64,000 nt of DNA from Alphaproteobacteria bacterium (GCA_009920665.1 RFZL01000006.1:1-64000), one strand, 5' to 3'; positions 34,773 through 44,142 are shown, counted from the first letter of the stretch. Translations and numbers: made by a program. The notes: generated by a model not told the origin, from the sequence alone.

Positions 34773-36635
34773 ATGCTTCAGGCATTACGGGGCGGTGCCA
34801 AGTCGCCAATCATGAAGGTTTTTTTGGTCTTTCTGGCAGCCGGCTTCGCGCTCTGGGGGGTCGGTGACATGACCACCGGTCTGATCGGCGGCAGCGACAA
34901 GGCGATAAGCGCCGGCAAACAGAGCCTGTCTCCGCGTGAAGTTGCCGTGAAATTCGACCTTGCGCGCCGCAACTATCTTCCCAACGCCACGATGGGCGAA
35001 GCGCTGGAGTCCGGCCTTCTGCCGGAACTCGCCGGCGTGCTGGCGCGTGATGTGGTGTTCCGCGCCGAGGCAGACAGGCTGGGTCTTGCGGTCACCCGCG
35101 ACATGCAGCGTGACGCGGTGGCGAATGAACCGTCTTTCCGTGACGAACTTGGCAATTTCTCGCAGTCACGCTTCCTCAGTGTTCTGGCCAATGCCGGACT
35201 GAGCGAGACCGAATATCTGATGGAAGTCGATACCGCCTTGCGGCGCGCGCAGATTGTCGATGCCGTCGCATCGGGTGCCGCGCAACCCGACGCGGTGGCA
35301 CGCACCATGACAGCTTACGAGCTTGAACGCCGCACCGCCCGCCTTGTCAGCGTGCCGGTCAATGCCGATGCTATCGCAGACCCGGATGACAGCGTTTTGT
35401 CGGCCTGGTTTGCCGATGTGCAAAGCCGTTATGACGCCCCGGCATTGCGCACGGCGCGTGTCGGAATCATCGAACCGCAGATGTTTGCCGCCAGCATCGA
35501 TATCAGCGACGCCGAGGTCGAAACCGCCTATCAGGACCGGATTGACGAATTCACCACCCCCGAGAGGCGGCGCCTTCGCCAGATGGTGTTTGATGACAGG
35601 AACGCTGCCGACGCCGCCTATGCAAGGCTGACCGGTGGCGAGGATTTCACCGCTGTTGCGACCGACACGCTGGGATGGACCGAGGGCGACACGCAACTTG
35701 GCCTGGTGGCCCGTGGCGATCTAGAAGACGCCATCGCCGAGGCTGCCTTCGCGGCAACGACGGGCGATGTGACCGGACCGGTCGAATCCGCCTTCGGGGT
35801 GCATCTGATCGCCATTGACGAGGTGGTGGCCGGGGGGCAGACCAACCTTGCCGATGTCAGCGACACAATTCGCTCTGCGCTGCAGACCGAGGCCGCTATC
35901 GACTTGATCTTCGAGAAGGCCAATATTCTGGAGGATGTTCTGGCGTCGGGCGCGACCATTGACGAGGCCATCAAGGAGGTTGGCGGCAGGCTTGTGACGC
36001 TTCAGGATATCGACCGGCGCGGCAATAACATTGACGGCGCGCCCTATGCCGGGGACGACGCCGACCTGGCGCAGGACAGCCTTGTCCTCGACACCATCTG
36101 GTCAAACGAGATCGACGATCTGAGCGTGATTCAGGAAGGCGCCAACGACATGTTCTTTGTCGTCGAGGTGACCGGTGAAACCGACCCCCGTTCGCGCGAT
36201 CTGGCCGAGATACGGACCCGGGCCATCGGCGACTGGAAGCTTGTCGAGGCGATCAAGGCGGCGCGGGAAGAAGCCACCGCATTGAGCGCCGATGAAGCGG
36301 CCTTCGCCGCATCCGCCGAGACCACGGCATTCCGGCGCACCGGTACCGGGCTTGATCATGAGGCCGCGCGCCTGATTGCCAGCGCCGCCTTCGGCCAGGA
36401 TATCGGCGAAAACCGGGTTGTTGAAACCGGCAGCGAGGCGATTGCCGTGCGCACCGAAACGATTACACCGGCAGAAGAGTCGGAGCTGACCGAAACGGCG
36501 CAGTTGCTTCGCAATTTCACCACCCGCGCGATCCAGCAGGACATCCTTGGCACCCTGTCAGCCGACCTGTCACGAACACATGATTTGCAGATCCGCCTTG
36601 GCGGGGTCCAGCAGCTGCTGATTGGCACCCAGTGA
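34773..36635 (+). CDS. ppiD: Peptidyl-prolyl isomerase / SurA-N domain chaperone (PpiD-like)
   Basis: MLQALRGGAKSPIMKVFLVFLAAGFALWGVGD (N-terminal anchor); rotamase domain RRLRQMVFDDRNAADAAYARLTGGEDFTAVATD. Confidence 0.88.
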   Translation: MLQALRGGAKSPIMKVFLVFLAAGFALWGVGDMTTGLIGGSDKAISAGKQSLSPREVAVKFDLARRNYLPNATMGEALESGLLPELAGVLARDVVFRAEADRLGLAVTRDMQRDAVANEPSFRDELGNFSQSRFLSVLANAGLSETEYLMEVDTALRRAQIVDAVASGAAQPDAVARTMTAYELERRTARLVSVPVNADAIADPDDSVLSAWFADVQSRYDAPALRTARVGIIEPQMFAASIDISDAEVETAYQDRIDEFTTPERRRLRQMVFDDRNAADAAYARLTGGEDFTAVATDTLGWTEGDTQLGLVARGDLEDAIAEAAFAATTGDVTGPVESAFGVHLIAIDEVVAGGQTNLADVSDTIRSALQTEAAIDLIFEKANILEDVLASGATIDEAIKEVGGRLVTLQDIDRRGNNIDGAPYAGDDADLAQDSLVLDTIWSNEIDDLSVIQEGANDMFFVVEVTGETDPRSRDLAEIRTRAIGDWKLVEAIKAAREEATALSADEAAFAASAETTAFRRTGTGLDHEAARLIASAAFGQDIGENRVVETGSEAIAVRTETITPAEESELTETAQLLRNFTTRAIQQDILGTLSADLSRTHDLQIRLGGVQQLLIGTQ

Positions 36636-38131
36636 TCATGGCCGATGGCGATGATTTCGGGCGTTTCGCAGAAGGGTTCACCGATGGCACTCCCCAGCTG
36701 GTGGCGCGGGAACTCGTCGCTGATACACAAACGCCCGTCTCGGCCTATCTTCGTCTGGCGGCAGGGAGCCGTAACACGTTCCTGCTTGAATCCGTCGAGG
36801 GCGGGGAAATCCGTGGTCGCTTCTCGATCATCGGCCTCGCGCCCGACCTGATCTGGCGCTGCCGCGGCACGACAGCTGAAATCAACCGGGCCCCGCAGGA
36901 TGGCGATGACTTCATTGTCGATGGCGTGCCGCCGATTGAATCGCTCCGGTCGCTGATGGCCGAATCCGCGATGACCGATACCGGCGCGCTGCCACCGATG
37001 GCGGCCGGCCTTTTCGGCTATTTTGGCTACGACATGATCCGGCATATCGAGGCCATCCCGGATTCCAATCCGGTGTCGATCGACACGCCGGACTCGATGC
37101 TTGTCAGACCGTCGCTCATCGCCATTTTCGACAGGCTGCGTGACAGCATCACGCTTGTTGTGCAGGTGCGCCCGTCAGAGTGGGATGAACCCGCATCCGC
37201 GTGGAATGTCGCACAGACCCGGATCGCCAATGCGCTGAAGGCGCTCGATGCCCCGATGCCGGCAACCGAGGCCGGTGGCAGTCAGGCTGTGCTTCCACAA
37301 CCGCAATCGAATGTCGAGAAAGCGGATTTCCTGGCGATGGTCCACAAGGCCAAGGACTATATCCGTGCAGGTGACATCTTCCAGGTGGTGCTCTCGCAGC
37401 GCTTTTCCATTCCCTTTCATCTGCCGGCCATCAACCTCTATCGCAGCCTGCGCCGCCTGAACCCCTCGCCGTTCCTGTTCTTCTTCGATTTCGATGATCT
37501 GGCGATTGTCGGGTCGAGCCCGGAAATTCTGGTCCGGCTTCGTGACAATATCGTCACTATCCGTCCCGTTGCCGGCACCCGCAAGCGTGGCGCGACACCC
37601 GAGGAAGACGCCGCCAATGCCGAGGATCTGATGGACGATGTCAAGGAACGGGCCGAACATCTGATGCTGCTGGATCTTGGTCGCAATGATGTCGGCCGCG
37701 TGTCACGCCCCGGCACGGTGAGGGTCAAGTCGAATTACGATGTCGAATATTACAGCCATGTGATGCATATCGCCTCGCAAGTTGAAGGCGAAATCCGGCC
37801 CGACCTCGACGCCGTCGATGCGATGATCGCCGGGTTCCCGGCCGGCACCGTTTCCGGTGCCCCGAAAATCCGCGCCATGCAGATCATCGACGAGCTTGAA
37901 CCGGACCGGCGCGGCGTCTATTCGGGCGCTATCGGCTATATCTCCGCGGCGGGTGACCTTGACACCTGTATCGCCCTTCGCACGGCGTTTGTCCGCGACG
38001 GCAAGCTGCACATCCAGGCCGGGGCCGGCATTGTCTATGACAGTGACCCACAGGCCGAATATGAGGAAACGCAGAACAAGGCGATGGCCCTGATCAGGGC
38101 CGCCGGCGACGCGCTGCAATTCTCGCGATAA
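36632..38131 (+). CDS. trpE: Anthranilate synthase component I
   Basis: GDIFQVVLSQRFSIPF...NPSPFLFFFDF...IRPVAGTRKRGATPEEDAANAEDL...AGFPAGTVSGAPKIRAMQIIDELEP. Confidence 0.97.
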   Translation: MIMADGDDFGRFAEGFTDGTPQLVARELVADTQTPVSAYLRLAAGSRNTFLLESVEGGEIRGRFSIIGLAPDLIWRCRGTTAEINRAPQDGDDFIVDGVPPIESLRSLMAESAMTDTGALPPMAAGLFGYFGYDMIRHIEAIPDSNPVSIDTPDSMLVRPSLIAIFDRLRDSITLVVQVRPSEWDEPASAWNVAQTRIANALKALDAPMPATEAGGSQAVLPQPQSNVEKADFLAMVHKAKDYIRAGDIFQVVLSQRFSIPFHLPAINLYRSLRRLNPSPFLFFFDFDDLAIVGSSPEILVRLRDNIVTIRPVAGTRKRGATPEEDAANAEDLMDDVKERAEHLMLLDLGRNDVGRVSRPGTVRVKSNYDVEYYSHVMHIASQVEGEIRPDLDAVDAMIAGFPAGTVSGAPKIRAMQIIDELEPDRRGVYSGAIGYISAAGDLDTCIALRTAFVRDGKLHIQAGAGIVYDSDPQAEYEETQNKAMALIRAAGDALQFSR

Positions 38132-38249
38132 GCCTGATCAGCGGTCAGCCTGATCAGCGAAAGGCCTGATCGAACGCAGCACCAACAGGTTGCTGGCAGA
38201 TTTGGTTAAAATATCCTAAAATAACGCAATATCATGCGAACAAGCCAGC

Positions 38250-39560
38250 ATGGCCTGTCGCGTCTTCATGCCCCGGGTGCCTATGGTCAGATTTCATATA
38301 TCAGCTGTGCTGCTGGCGATGTTGCTGGCGCCAAAGGCCACCCTTGCCGAAATCGACCTCGGCGGCTGGCAGACGCATGCCACGATGGCCGAACAGGGGG
38401 CGGTGTGCGGGGCTTTCGCCGACCTGATGGCGATGCAGACACTGGTGGATGAAAAGGTCGGACGCCTGTGGTCCGAACGGCGTGCCTATTCCGGCTCGGT
38501 GATCAAGCACGCCGCCAAACTTGAAGGGCGAACTGACATTGATGACAGCGCGATTGACGAGTTGCTCAATCGCTATTCGATGTGGCTTCTGAACAATCTC
38601 GCGTATCCTGATAATGATGAATTTCTCGACCCGGTGGCGCGTGACGCCGCCAGCGACATGATCGGCGATGTCTGTACAGGTCTCTATGCCCAGGCCGACC
38701 GGGCGATCCTGGAGAAACACCCGTCACTTGGCGCCTGTTCACCTGGCCGGACACCTCTTCCGGTGCTATCCGGTGGCATCACTGATGCACCCGCCAGCTG
38801 CGAGACTGACAGCGCCATCCTTGCAGCGACGGCCATCAAGCAGGCAGAGGACACTGTGGCGGACATGCTTGCCCGCCTGCAGCAGGCACAGGAGCGGGAA
38901 GACAGTCTGTCGAATGAAATTGCCATCCTCCGGATCGACAAAGACCGCCTTCTTCGCGAGATTGACGCAAACAGGATCAGTAGCAGCAAGATCGACAAGC
39001 TGACGGTTGAGAATGAACAGCTTCGCCGCGATATTGCCAGCCTGCGACAGGAACTTGCCACGCACCTTGACGAGCAGCGCCAGCTTGCCAATGAGCTGCA
39101 GAATCTGCAGACACGCCATGAAAGGGACCTTTTGCACATCAGCAGCCTGACCGATGAACTTGCAACTGCGAGAACCGCGGTTAACAGGCAACCGGGCCAT
39201 GACGGGATGATGGAAAGGATCGCCAGGCTCGTACCAACCCGGGCCGTGCCGGGCAGCACCAGAGCCGAAAATGACAACCAGTCTAATGAACTCCGAGCCA
39301 CAAGGACTCCGAATAACTTCGTGGCCCAGCTTGGCACCTTTCGCTCGCGCAGCGGGGCGCTGTCCGAAATCACCCGTATCCGGACGCATTTTCCCGACAG
39401 TTACGCCCTCACCACGCTGACCATCACGCCGATCAGGCTTCATGACGGATCTTCGGCGTTCCGGATCAGCACGGGTGACATGCCGGCGGAGGATGCACAG
39501 CGGCTCTGCGCCGAACTGTGGGGCAGCATGGTCAGCTGCATGTTGCGGGCCGCCCCCTGA
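38250..39560 (+). CDS. Exported protein with coiled coil and C-terminal SPOR-like domain; function unknown
   Basis: Signal-like FHISAVLLAMLLAPKATLA; long heptad-rich segment ILRIDKDRLLREIDANRISSSKIDKLTVENEQLRRDIASLRQELATHLDEQRQLANELQNLQTRH; C-terminal FVAQLGTFRSRSGALSEITRIRTHFP. Confidence 0.75.
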   Translation: MACRVFMPRVPMVRFHISAVLLAMLLAPKATLAEIDLGGWQTHATMAEQGAVCGAFADLMAMQTLVDEKVGRLWSERRAYSGSVIKHAAKLEGRTDIDDSAIDELLNRYSMWLLNNLAYPDNDEFLDPVARDAASDMIGDVCTGLYAQADRAILEKHPSLGACSPGRTPLPVLSGGITDAPASCETDSAILAATAIKQAEDTVADMLARLQQAQEREDSLSNEIAILRIDKDRLLREIDANRISSSKIDKLTVENEQLRRDIASLRQELATHLDEQRQLANELQNLQTRHERDLLHISSLTDELATARTAVNRQPGHDGMMERIARLVPTRAVPGSTRAENDNQSNELRATRTPNNFVAQLGTFRSRSGALSEITRIRTHFPDSYALTTLTITPIRLHDGSSAFRISTGDMPAEDAQRLCAELWGSMVSCMLRAAP

Positions 39561-39790
39561 AGATCTGTCTGCCGCGAGCATGGCTGGTCACGCCATCGGA
39601 TGCCGCGCAGCACTCATCATTCAACACCGACCCAACACCGACCCAACACCGGCTCAACGTCACCGCGACAAGATGGGCGCGACAAAATGGGCGCGTCAAC
39701 AATGGCGCGTAAAGAGATTTGCAGCGGAGATGATATTTACTAAGCTTTGTCACCATGACATTGTGATCAAAAGGGCAGCGCGCCCGGGAT

Positions 39791-41581
39791 ATGACTTGGA
39801 TGACACAGGAACGCTGGCCCGAGGGTACGCATTATGTCGAGACGGCAAATCTGCCACAGGCCTTCTTCGCCAATGTAGATGCGGGCGGTGATCGAAATCT
39901 GCTTTTCGAGAAACGTGACGGCAACTGGCACGGCCATAGCTGGCACACGGTGGCCGACAATGTCAGGCGTCTTGCCGCGGTACTGGTGAAATGCGGCGTC
40001 GAGCCCGGTGAACGTGTTCTTGTCTCGGCTGAAAACCGGCCGGAATGGGCGATTGCCGATCTGGCGGTGATGTCCATTGGTGCCATCGTCGTGCCCGCCT
40101 ACACCACAAACACCGAGGATGATCACCATTACATCATCGATCATTCGGGAGCCAGCGTCGCCATTACATCAGGCGGCATGCTGGCGTCGCGGATCGCGCT
40201 TGCCGCCAACCGGGCGCCGTCGCTTCACAGCCTGATCGTGATGGATGACAGTTTCACCGCACCCACCAATCTGCGACCGAAACTGCACTATTGGGATGCC
40301 GCCATCGGCGGTGCCGAACCTCTTGCGGATATCGAACAACGCATCAGCGCCCAGCAACCCGATGATGTATGCTGCTTCATATACACATCCGGCACTGGCG
40401 GTCGTCCCAAGGGGGTGATGCTGACGCACCGCTCGATCCAGGCCAACATCAAGGCGGCCGTGGAACTTCTCGCCGAGGGCAATGTTCTCGAGAACCAGCG
40501 CTTCCTGTCGCTTCTGCCGCTCTCGCATTCCTACGAACACACGGCCGGGATGCATCTTCCCTTCCAGATCATGGCCGAGGTCTGGTATTGCGAAAGCACC
40601 GACCAGATTGCGAACAATCTGATCGAGGTCTCCCCCACCCTGATGACGGCTGTGCCGCGCCTCTATGAGGTGCTGCATGACCGGATCATGCGCGGCGTCC
40701 GGGCCAAGGGCGGAATGTCGGAAAAGCTGTTCATGGCGGCACTGCGGCTTGGCGGTAAACGGCTTGCCGGGCGCCATCTGTTACCGCATGAATTCATCCT
40801 GAACCTCATCGTCGACAGGCTTGTCAGAACCAAGGTACGGGCCCGTCTTGGCGGTCAGTTGCAATATTTCATCTCTGGCGGTGCCGCGCTCAATCCGGAA
40901 ATCGGCCATTTCTTCATGGCGCTCGGGATCAATCTGCTGCAGGGCTACGGCCAGACCGAGGCATCGCCCCTGATCTCGGCCAACCGTCCGGGACGAATCA
41001 AGATCGAGACGGTCGGACCGGTGGTTGCCGGCGTCGATCTGCGCATTGCCGAAGATGGCGAGATCCTTGTGCGTGGCAATCTGCTGATGAAGGGATACTG
41101 GCGCGACGAGGCGGCCACCATGGCGGCAATCCGTGACGGCTGGCTGCATACCGGTGATATCGGCGAGATCGATGCCGACGGCTATATCTCGATCACCGGC
41201 CGCAAGAAGGACATCATCGTGAATTCCGGTGGCGAGAATATCGCTCCCGGCCGCGTCGAGGCGCTGCTCACGATCGAGCCAGAAATCGAACAGGTCATGG
41301 TCGACGGGGACAAACGTCCCTGGCTGTCCGCCGTGATCGTGCCGTCAGACGATCTGCGAAGCATCGCCTCTTCGCCCGACGCGCTCTACACGATGATTGG
41401 CGAGGCGGTCGACCGCGCCAACAGCCGTCTGTCACAACTCGAGCGTGTGCGCAGATACATCATCGCCGATGAACCCTTCACCACCGAGAATGGCCAGATG
41501 ACCGCGACGCTGAAGGTCCGGCGCCATGTCGTCCGCGAGTTGTACGGGGACAGGATCGATGCGCTCTACCCCCAGAAATAG
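39791..41581 (+). CDS. AMP-dependent synthetase / long-chain acyl-CoA ligase
   Basis: FIYTSGTGGRPKGVMLTHRSIQANI; LQGYGQTEASPLISANRPG; GWLHTGDIGEIDADGYISITGRKKDIIVNSGGENIAP. Confidence 0.95.
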   Translation: MTWMTQERWPEGTHYVETANLPQAFFANVDAGGDRNLLFEKRDGNWHGHSWHTVADNVRRLAAVLVKCGVEPGERVLVSAENRPEWAIADLAVMSIGAIVVPAYTTNTEDDHHYIIDHSGASVAITSGGMLASRIALAANRAPSLHSLIVMDDSFTAPTNLRPKLHYWDAAIGGAEPLADIEQRISAQQPDDVCCFIYTSGTGGRPKGVMLTHRSIQANIKAAVELLAEGNVLENQRFLSLLPLSHSYEHTAGMHLPFQIMAEVWYCESTDQIANNLIEVSPTLMTAVPRLYEVLHDRIMRGVRAKGGMSEKLFMAALRLGGKRLAGRHLLPHEFILNLIVDRLVRTKVRARLGGQLQYFISGGAALNPEIGHFFMALGINLLQGYGQTEASPLISANRPGRIKIETVGPVVAGVDLRIAEDGEILVRGNLLMKGYWRDEAATMAAIRDGWLHTGDIGEIDADGYISITGRKKDIIVNSGGENIAPGRVEALLTIEPEIEQVMVDGDKRPWLSAVIVPSDDLRSIASSPDALYTMIGEAVDRANSRLSQLERVRRYIIADEPFTTENGQMTATLKVRRHVVRELYGDRIDALYPQK

Positions 41582-41703
41582 GCAAATGATACCGCGCCAC
41601 CCAACCTCGACGCCAAGGTTCGGTGGTCGCAAGGCCAACCGGCAGGCGGGCCACGTCAACCACACACAGACACCCGCGGAACAGGCGGCAAGGGTGCCCG
41701 GCC

Positions 41704-42630
41704 ATGGCTGAAGGCGCGGATCTGAGAACCGGCGCAGCCTGGATGGATGGCAGGGTCATGCCGCTGTCGGAGGCAAGGCTGCCGGTCAATGACTGGGGGC
41801 TCATCCACAGCGACATCACCTATGATGTCGTTCCGGTCTGGGATGGCGGCTTTTTCAGGCTGGATGATTATCTCGACCGGTTTGGTCGTTCCATGGCATC
41901 CCTGCGAATGGATACAGGGATGTCGGCGGCTGACATTCGCGCCGCACTGACGGCAATAGTGACCGCCTCTGGCCTGCGCGCCGCCTATGTGGCGATGGTC
42001 GCCTCGCGCGGGGTGCCGCTGATTCCCGGCACGCGCGATCCGCGCGACTGCGGCAATCATTTCTATGCCTGGTGCGTTCCCTATATCCACATCATGCGGC
42101 CGGAACTGCCACCCGAGAACCGCACCGCCTGGATAGCCAAAAATGTGACCCGCATTCCCACGGCAAGCATCGATCCGCGGGTAAAGAACTATCACTGGGG
42201 TGACTTCACCGCCGGCCTGTTCGAGGCCAAGGATCGGGGCTATGAGACCGTCATCCTTCTTGACGAGAGCGGGCAGGTGACCGAGGGGCCGGGGTTCAAC
42301 GTCTTTGCTGTCAGGGGCAACAGGCTGATCACCCCGGAGCATGGCATGCTGGAGGGAATCAGCCGCCGGACGGTCCTGGAAATGGCCGCTGAACTGGGGC
42401 TGACAACAGACATCAGGCCGCTTCCACTTGCCGAATTCATGGAGTCCGACGAGATATTCATCTCAAGCTCGGGCGGCGGCGTGATCGCACTCACCCGCGT
42501 CGATGACCGGATTTTCGGCAATGGCGCGGCCGGGCCTGTCGCCACGGCCCTTCATGAAACATACTGGGACTGGATGGCGCGGCCGGAGATGCGGACCGAA
42601 ATCCCCTACCCCGCCACGGATCAGGCGTGA
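41704..42630 (+). CDS. Class IV PLP-dependent aminotransferase (BCAT/DAAT-like fold)
   Basis: RLPVNDWGLIHSDITYDVVPVWDGGFFRLDDYLDRFGRSM; SIDPRVKNYHWGDFTAGLFEAKDRGYETVILLDESGQVTEGPGFNVFAV. Confidence 0.93.
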   Translation: MAEGADLRTGAAWMDGRVMPLSEARLPVNDWGLIHSDITYDVVPVWDGGFFRLDDYLDRFGRSMASLRMDTGMSAADIRAALTAIVTASGLRAAYVAMVASRGVPLIPGTRDPRDCGNHFYAWCVPYIHIMRPELPPENRTAWIAKNVTRIPTASIDPRVKNYHWGDFTAGLFEAKDRGYETVILLDESGQVTEGPGFNVFAVRGNRLITPEHGMLEGISRRTVLEMAAELGLTTDIRPLPLAEFMESDEIFISSSGGGVIALTRVDDRIFGNGAAGPVATALHETYWDWMARPEMRTEIPYPATDQA

Positions 42631-43223
42631 CCGGCGACCATCCGTTCAAGCATCGGCATGTAGCTTGAAAAGGGTGGCACCACCATCCCGACTTCCTTGC
42701 CGGCCTCGTCATATCGACGCACCGCGATGATCGCCTCGAAATGCGGATGCGCCTCAAAGGAGGCCGCCTCGTCAACATCCATCGGTCCACCCTGCAGGTT
42801 CAAGGAATGTACCGACGCCTCGGACAGCGTGTCGAAATAGCCGGGTTCCCGCGCGCACAGATACCGTTTCGCGGCAACGTGGTAACGACAGCAATCAACC
42901 ACCAGATCGGGAAAGAATGGCGCCAGCACCGCCGCACCGGCATTTTCATGCTGGCGGTCGGTCTGGTCATCCATGAATACCGTCCCCGACGCCAGCGGCA
43001 TGCCGATGAACTCACCGGTGAAATGGCCGATATCATGCAGCAGCGCGGCCACGATGACCTGTTCCTCATGGCCGTCGCGTTGCGCAAAATGTGCTGCCTG
43101 CAACATATGCTCGCCAATCGTTACCGGTTCACCAAGATATTCGTCGGCACCGCGACGGGTGAAGATACCATCAAGAAAGGGAATGATTGTCGATTTCGTG
43201 AGTTCGGTTGTAGCTTCACTCAT
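42621..43223 (-). CDS. HD-domain protein of the PhnZ/TmpB-like mixed-valence diiron oxygenase family
   Basis: EYLGEPVTIGEHMLQAAHFA (Y-x-x-E and HxxQ), ALLHDIGHF (HD), QHENAGAAVL, RYHVAAKRYLC, SLNLQGGPMD, RRYDEAGKEV. Confidence 0.82.
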   Translation of the reverse strand: MSEATTELTKSTIIPFLDGIFTRRGADEYLGEPVTIGEHMLQAAHFAQRDGHEEQVIVAALLHDIGHFTGEFIGMPLASGTVFMDDQTDRQHENAGAAVLAPFFPDLVVDCCRYHVAAKRYLCAREPGYFDTLSEASVHSLNLQGGPMDVDEAASFEAHPHFEAIIAVRRYDEAGKEVGMVVPPFSSYMPMLERMVAGHA

Positions 43224-43439
43224 CATAACGCACCCATTCGGTTGCCTCCAAGTGACTCCGGCGGTTGACTCCGGCGATTCACCCCGTCCGCTCACGCCGA
43301 CGCCGCAGCGCAGGCATGACAGGGTGGCGCCCGCCGGGACCCGTGGCAGCAGCTGTCGCTGCTTCGCCTCCCCCCACTGATAATGCCGACATGGTCGACA
43401 GTCTCTATCGAGTACACAGCGGGCGCCGTCTGTCAGCAG

Positions 43440-43904
43440 TCAGGACGCCTTTTCAAGCTCGACCTCACCGCTCATTATCTTCTCGAACTTTTCGAAGAAC
43501 ATCTTCGAAAGCTTCTTCGCCGTACTGGTGATCAGCCTACCACCAAGCTGGGCAATCTTGCCACCCGTCTCGGCCCTGGCGGTATAGCGAAGGATTGTCG
43601 TGTCACCATCCTCCACAAGCTCGACATCAGCGCCGCCCTTTGCAAAACCGGCAACACCACCATCGCCTTCGCCAGCGAGGCTGAAGGCATCCGGAGCCCT
43701 GCCCGGATCAAGTGTCACGCGGCCGCTGAACCTGGCCTTTACCGGCCCGACCTTCAATGTGACCTTGGCCACCAGTTCAGTGTCGGATTCCTTCTCAAGC
43801 TCCTCGCAGCCCGGGATACAGGCCTTCAGAATATCAACGTCGTTCAACGCCTCATAGACCTTGGCGCGCGATGCCGGGATGGTGATTTCGTCAGCTAGTT
43901 CCAT
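43440..43904 (-). CDS. CoxG-like SRPBCC family protein
   Basis: MELADEITIPASRAKVYEALNDVDILKACIPGCEELEKESDTELVAKVTLKVGPVKARFSGRVTL; characteristic CoxG start pattern. Confidence 0.88.
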   Translation of the reverse strand: MELADEITIPASRAKVYEALNDVDILKACIPGCEELEKESDTELVAKVTLKVGPVKARFSGRVTLDPGRAPDAFSLAGEGDGGVAGFAKGGADVELVEDGDTTILRYTARAETGGKIAQLGGRLITSTAKKLSKMFFEKFEKIMSGEVELEKAS

Positions 43905-44100
43905 TCTGGGTGTCTCCTTTGAACACCGGTCGATAAAGTGGTCAGCGCGCTATCGGACAAGATATATGTCAGTTGACAGAATTCCCCAACCAACCGGCAG
44001 TGGGAAGGGATAACATCCTGCAGAGCTGTGACCAAACATCGCAACCTGCGGGTCATCATCGGAAACTATACGCCGCCACCGGCGCCCTGCATGTCACAAT

Positions 44101-44142
44101 CCCGTGTTCATCATGCCCGTGTCCATCATGCCCGTGTCCATT
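44101..44142. repeat. 15-bp tandem repeat (cccgtgtccatcatg, about 2.8 copies)
   Basis: cccgtgttcatcatg-cccgtgtccatcatg-cccgtgtccatt. Confidence 0.9.
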
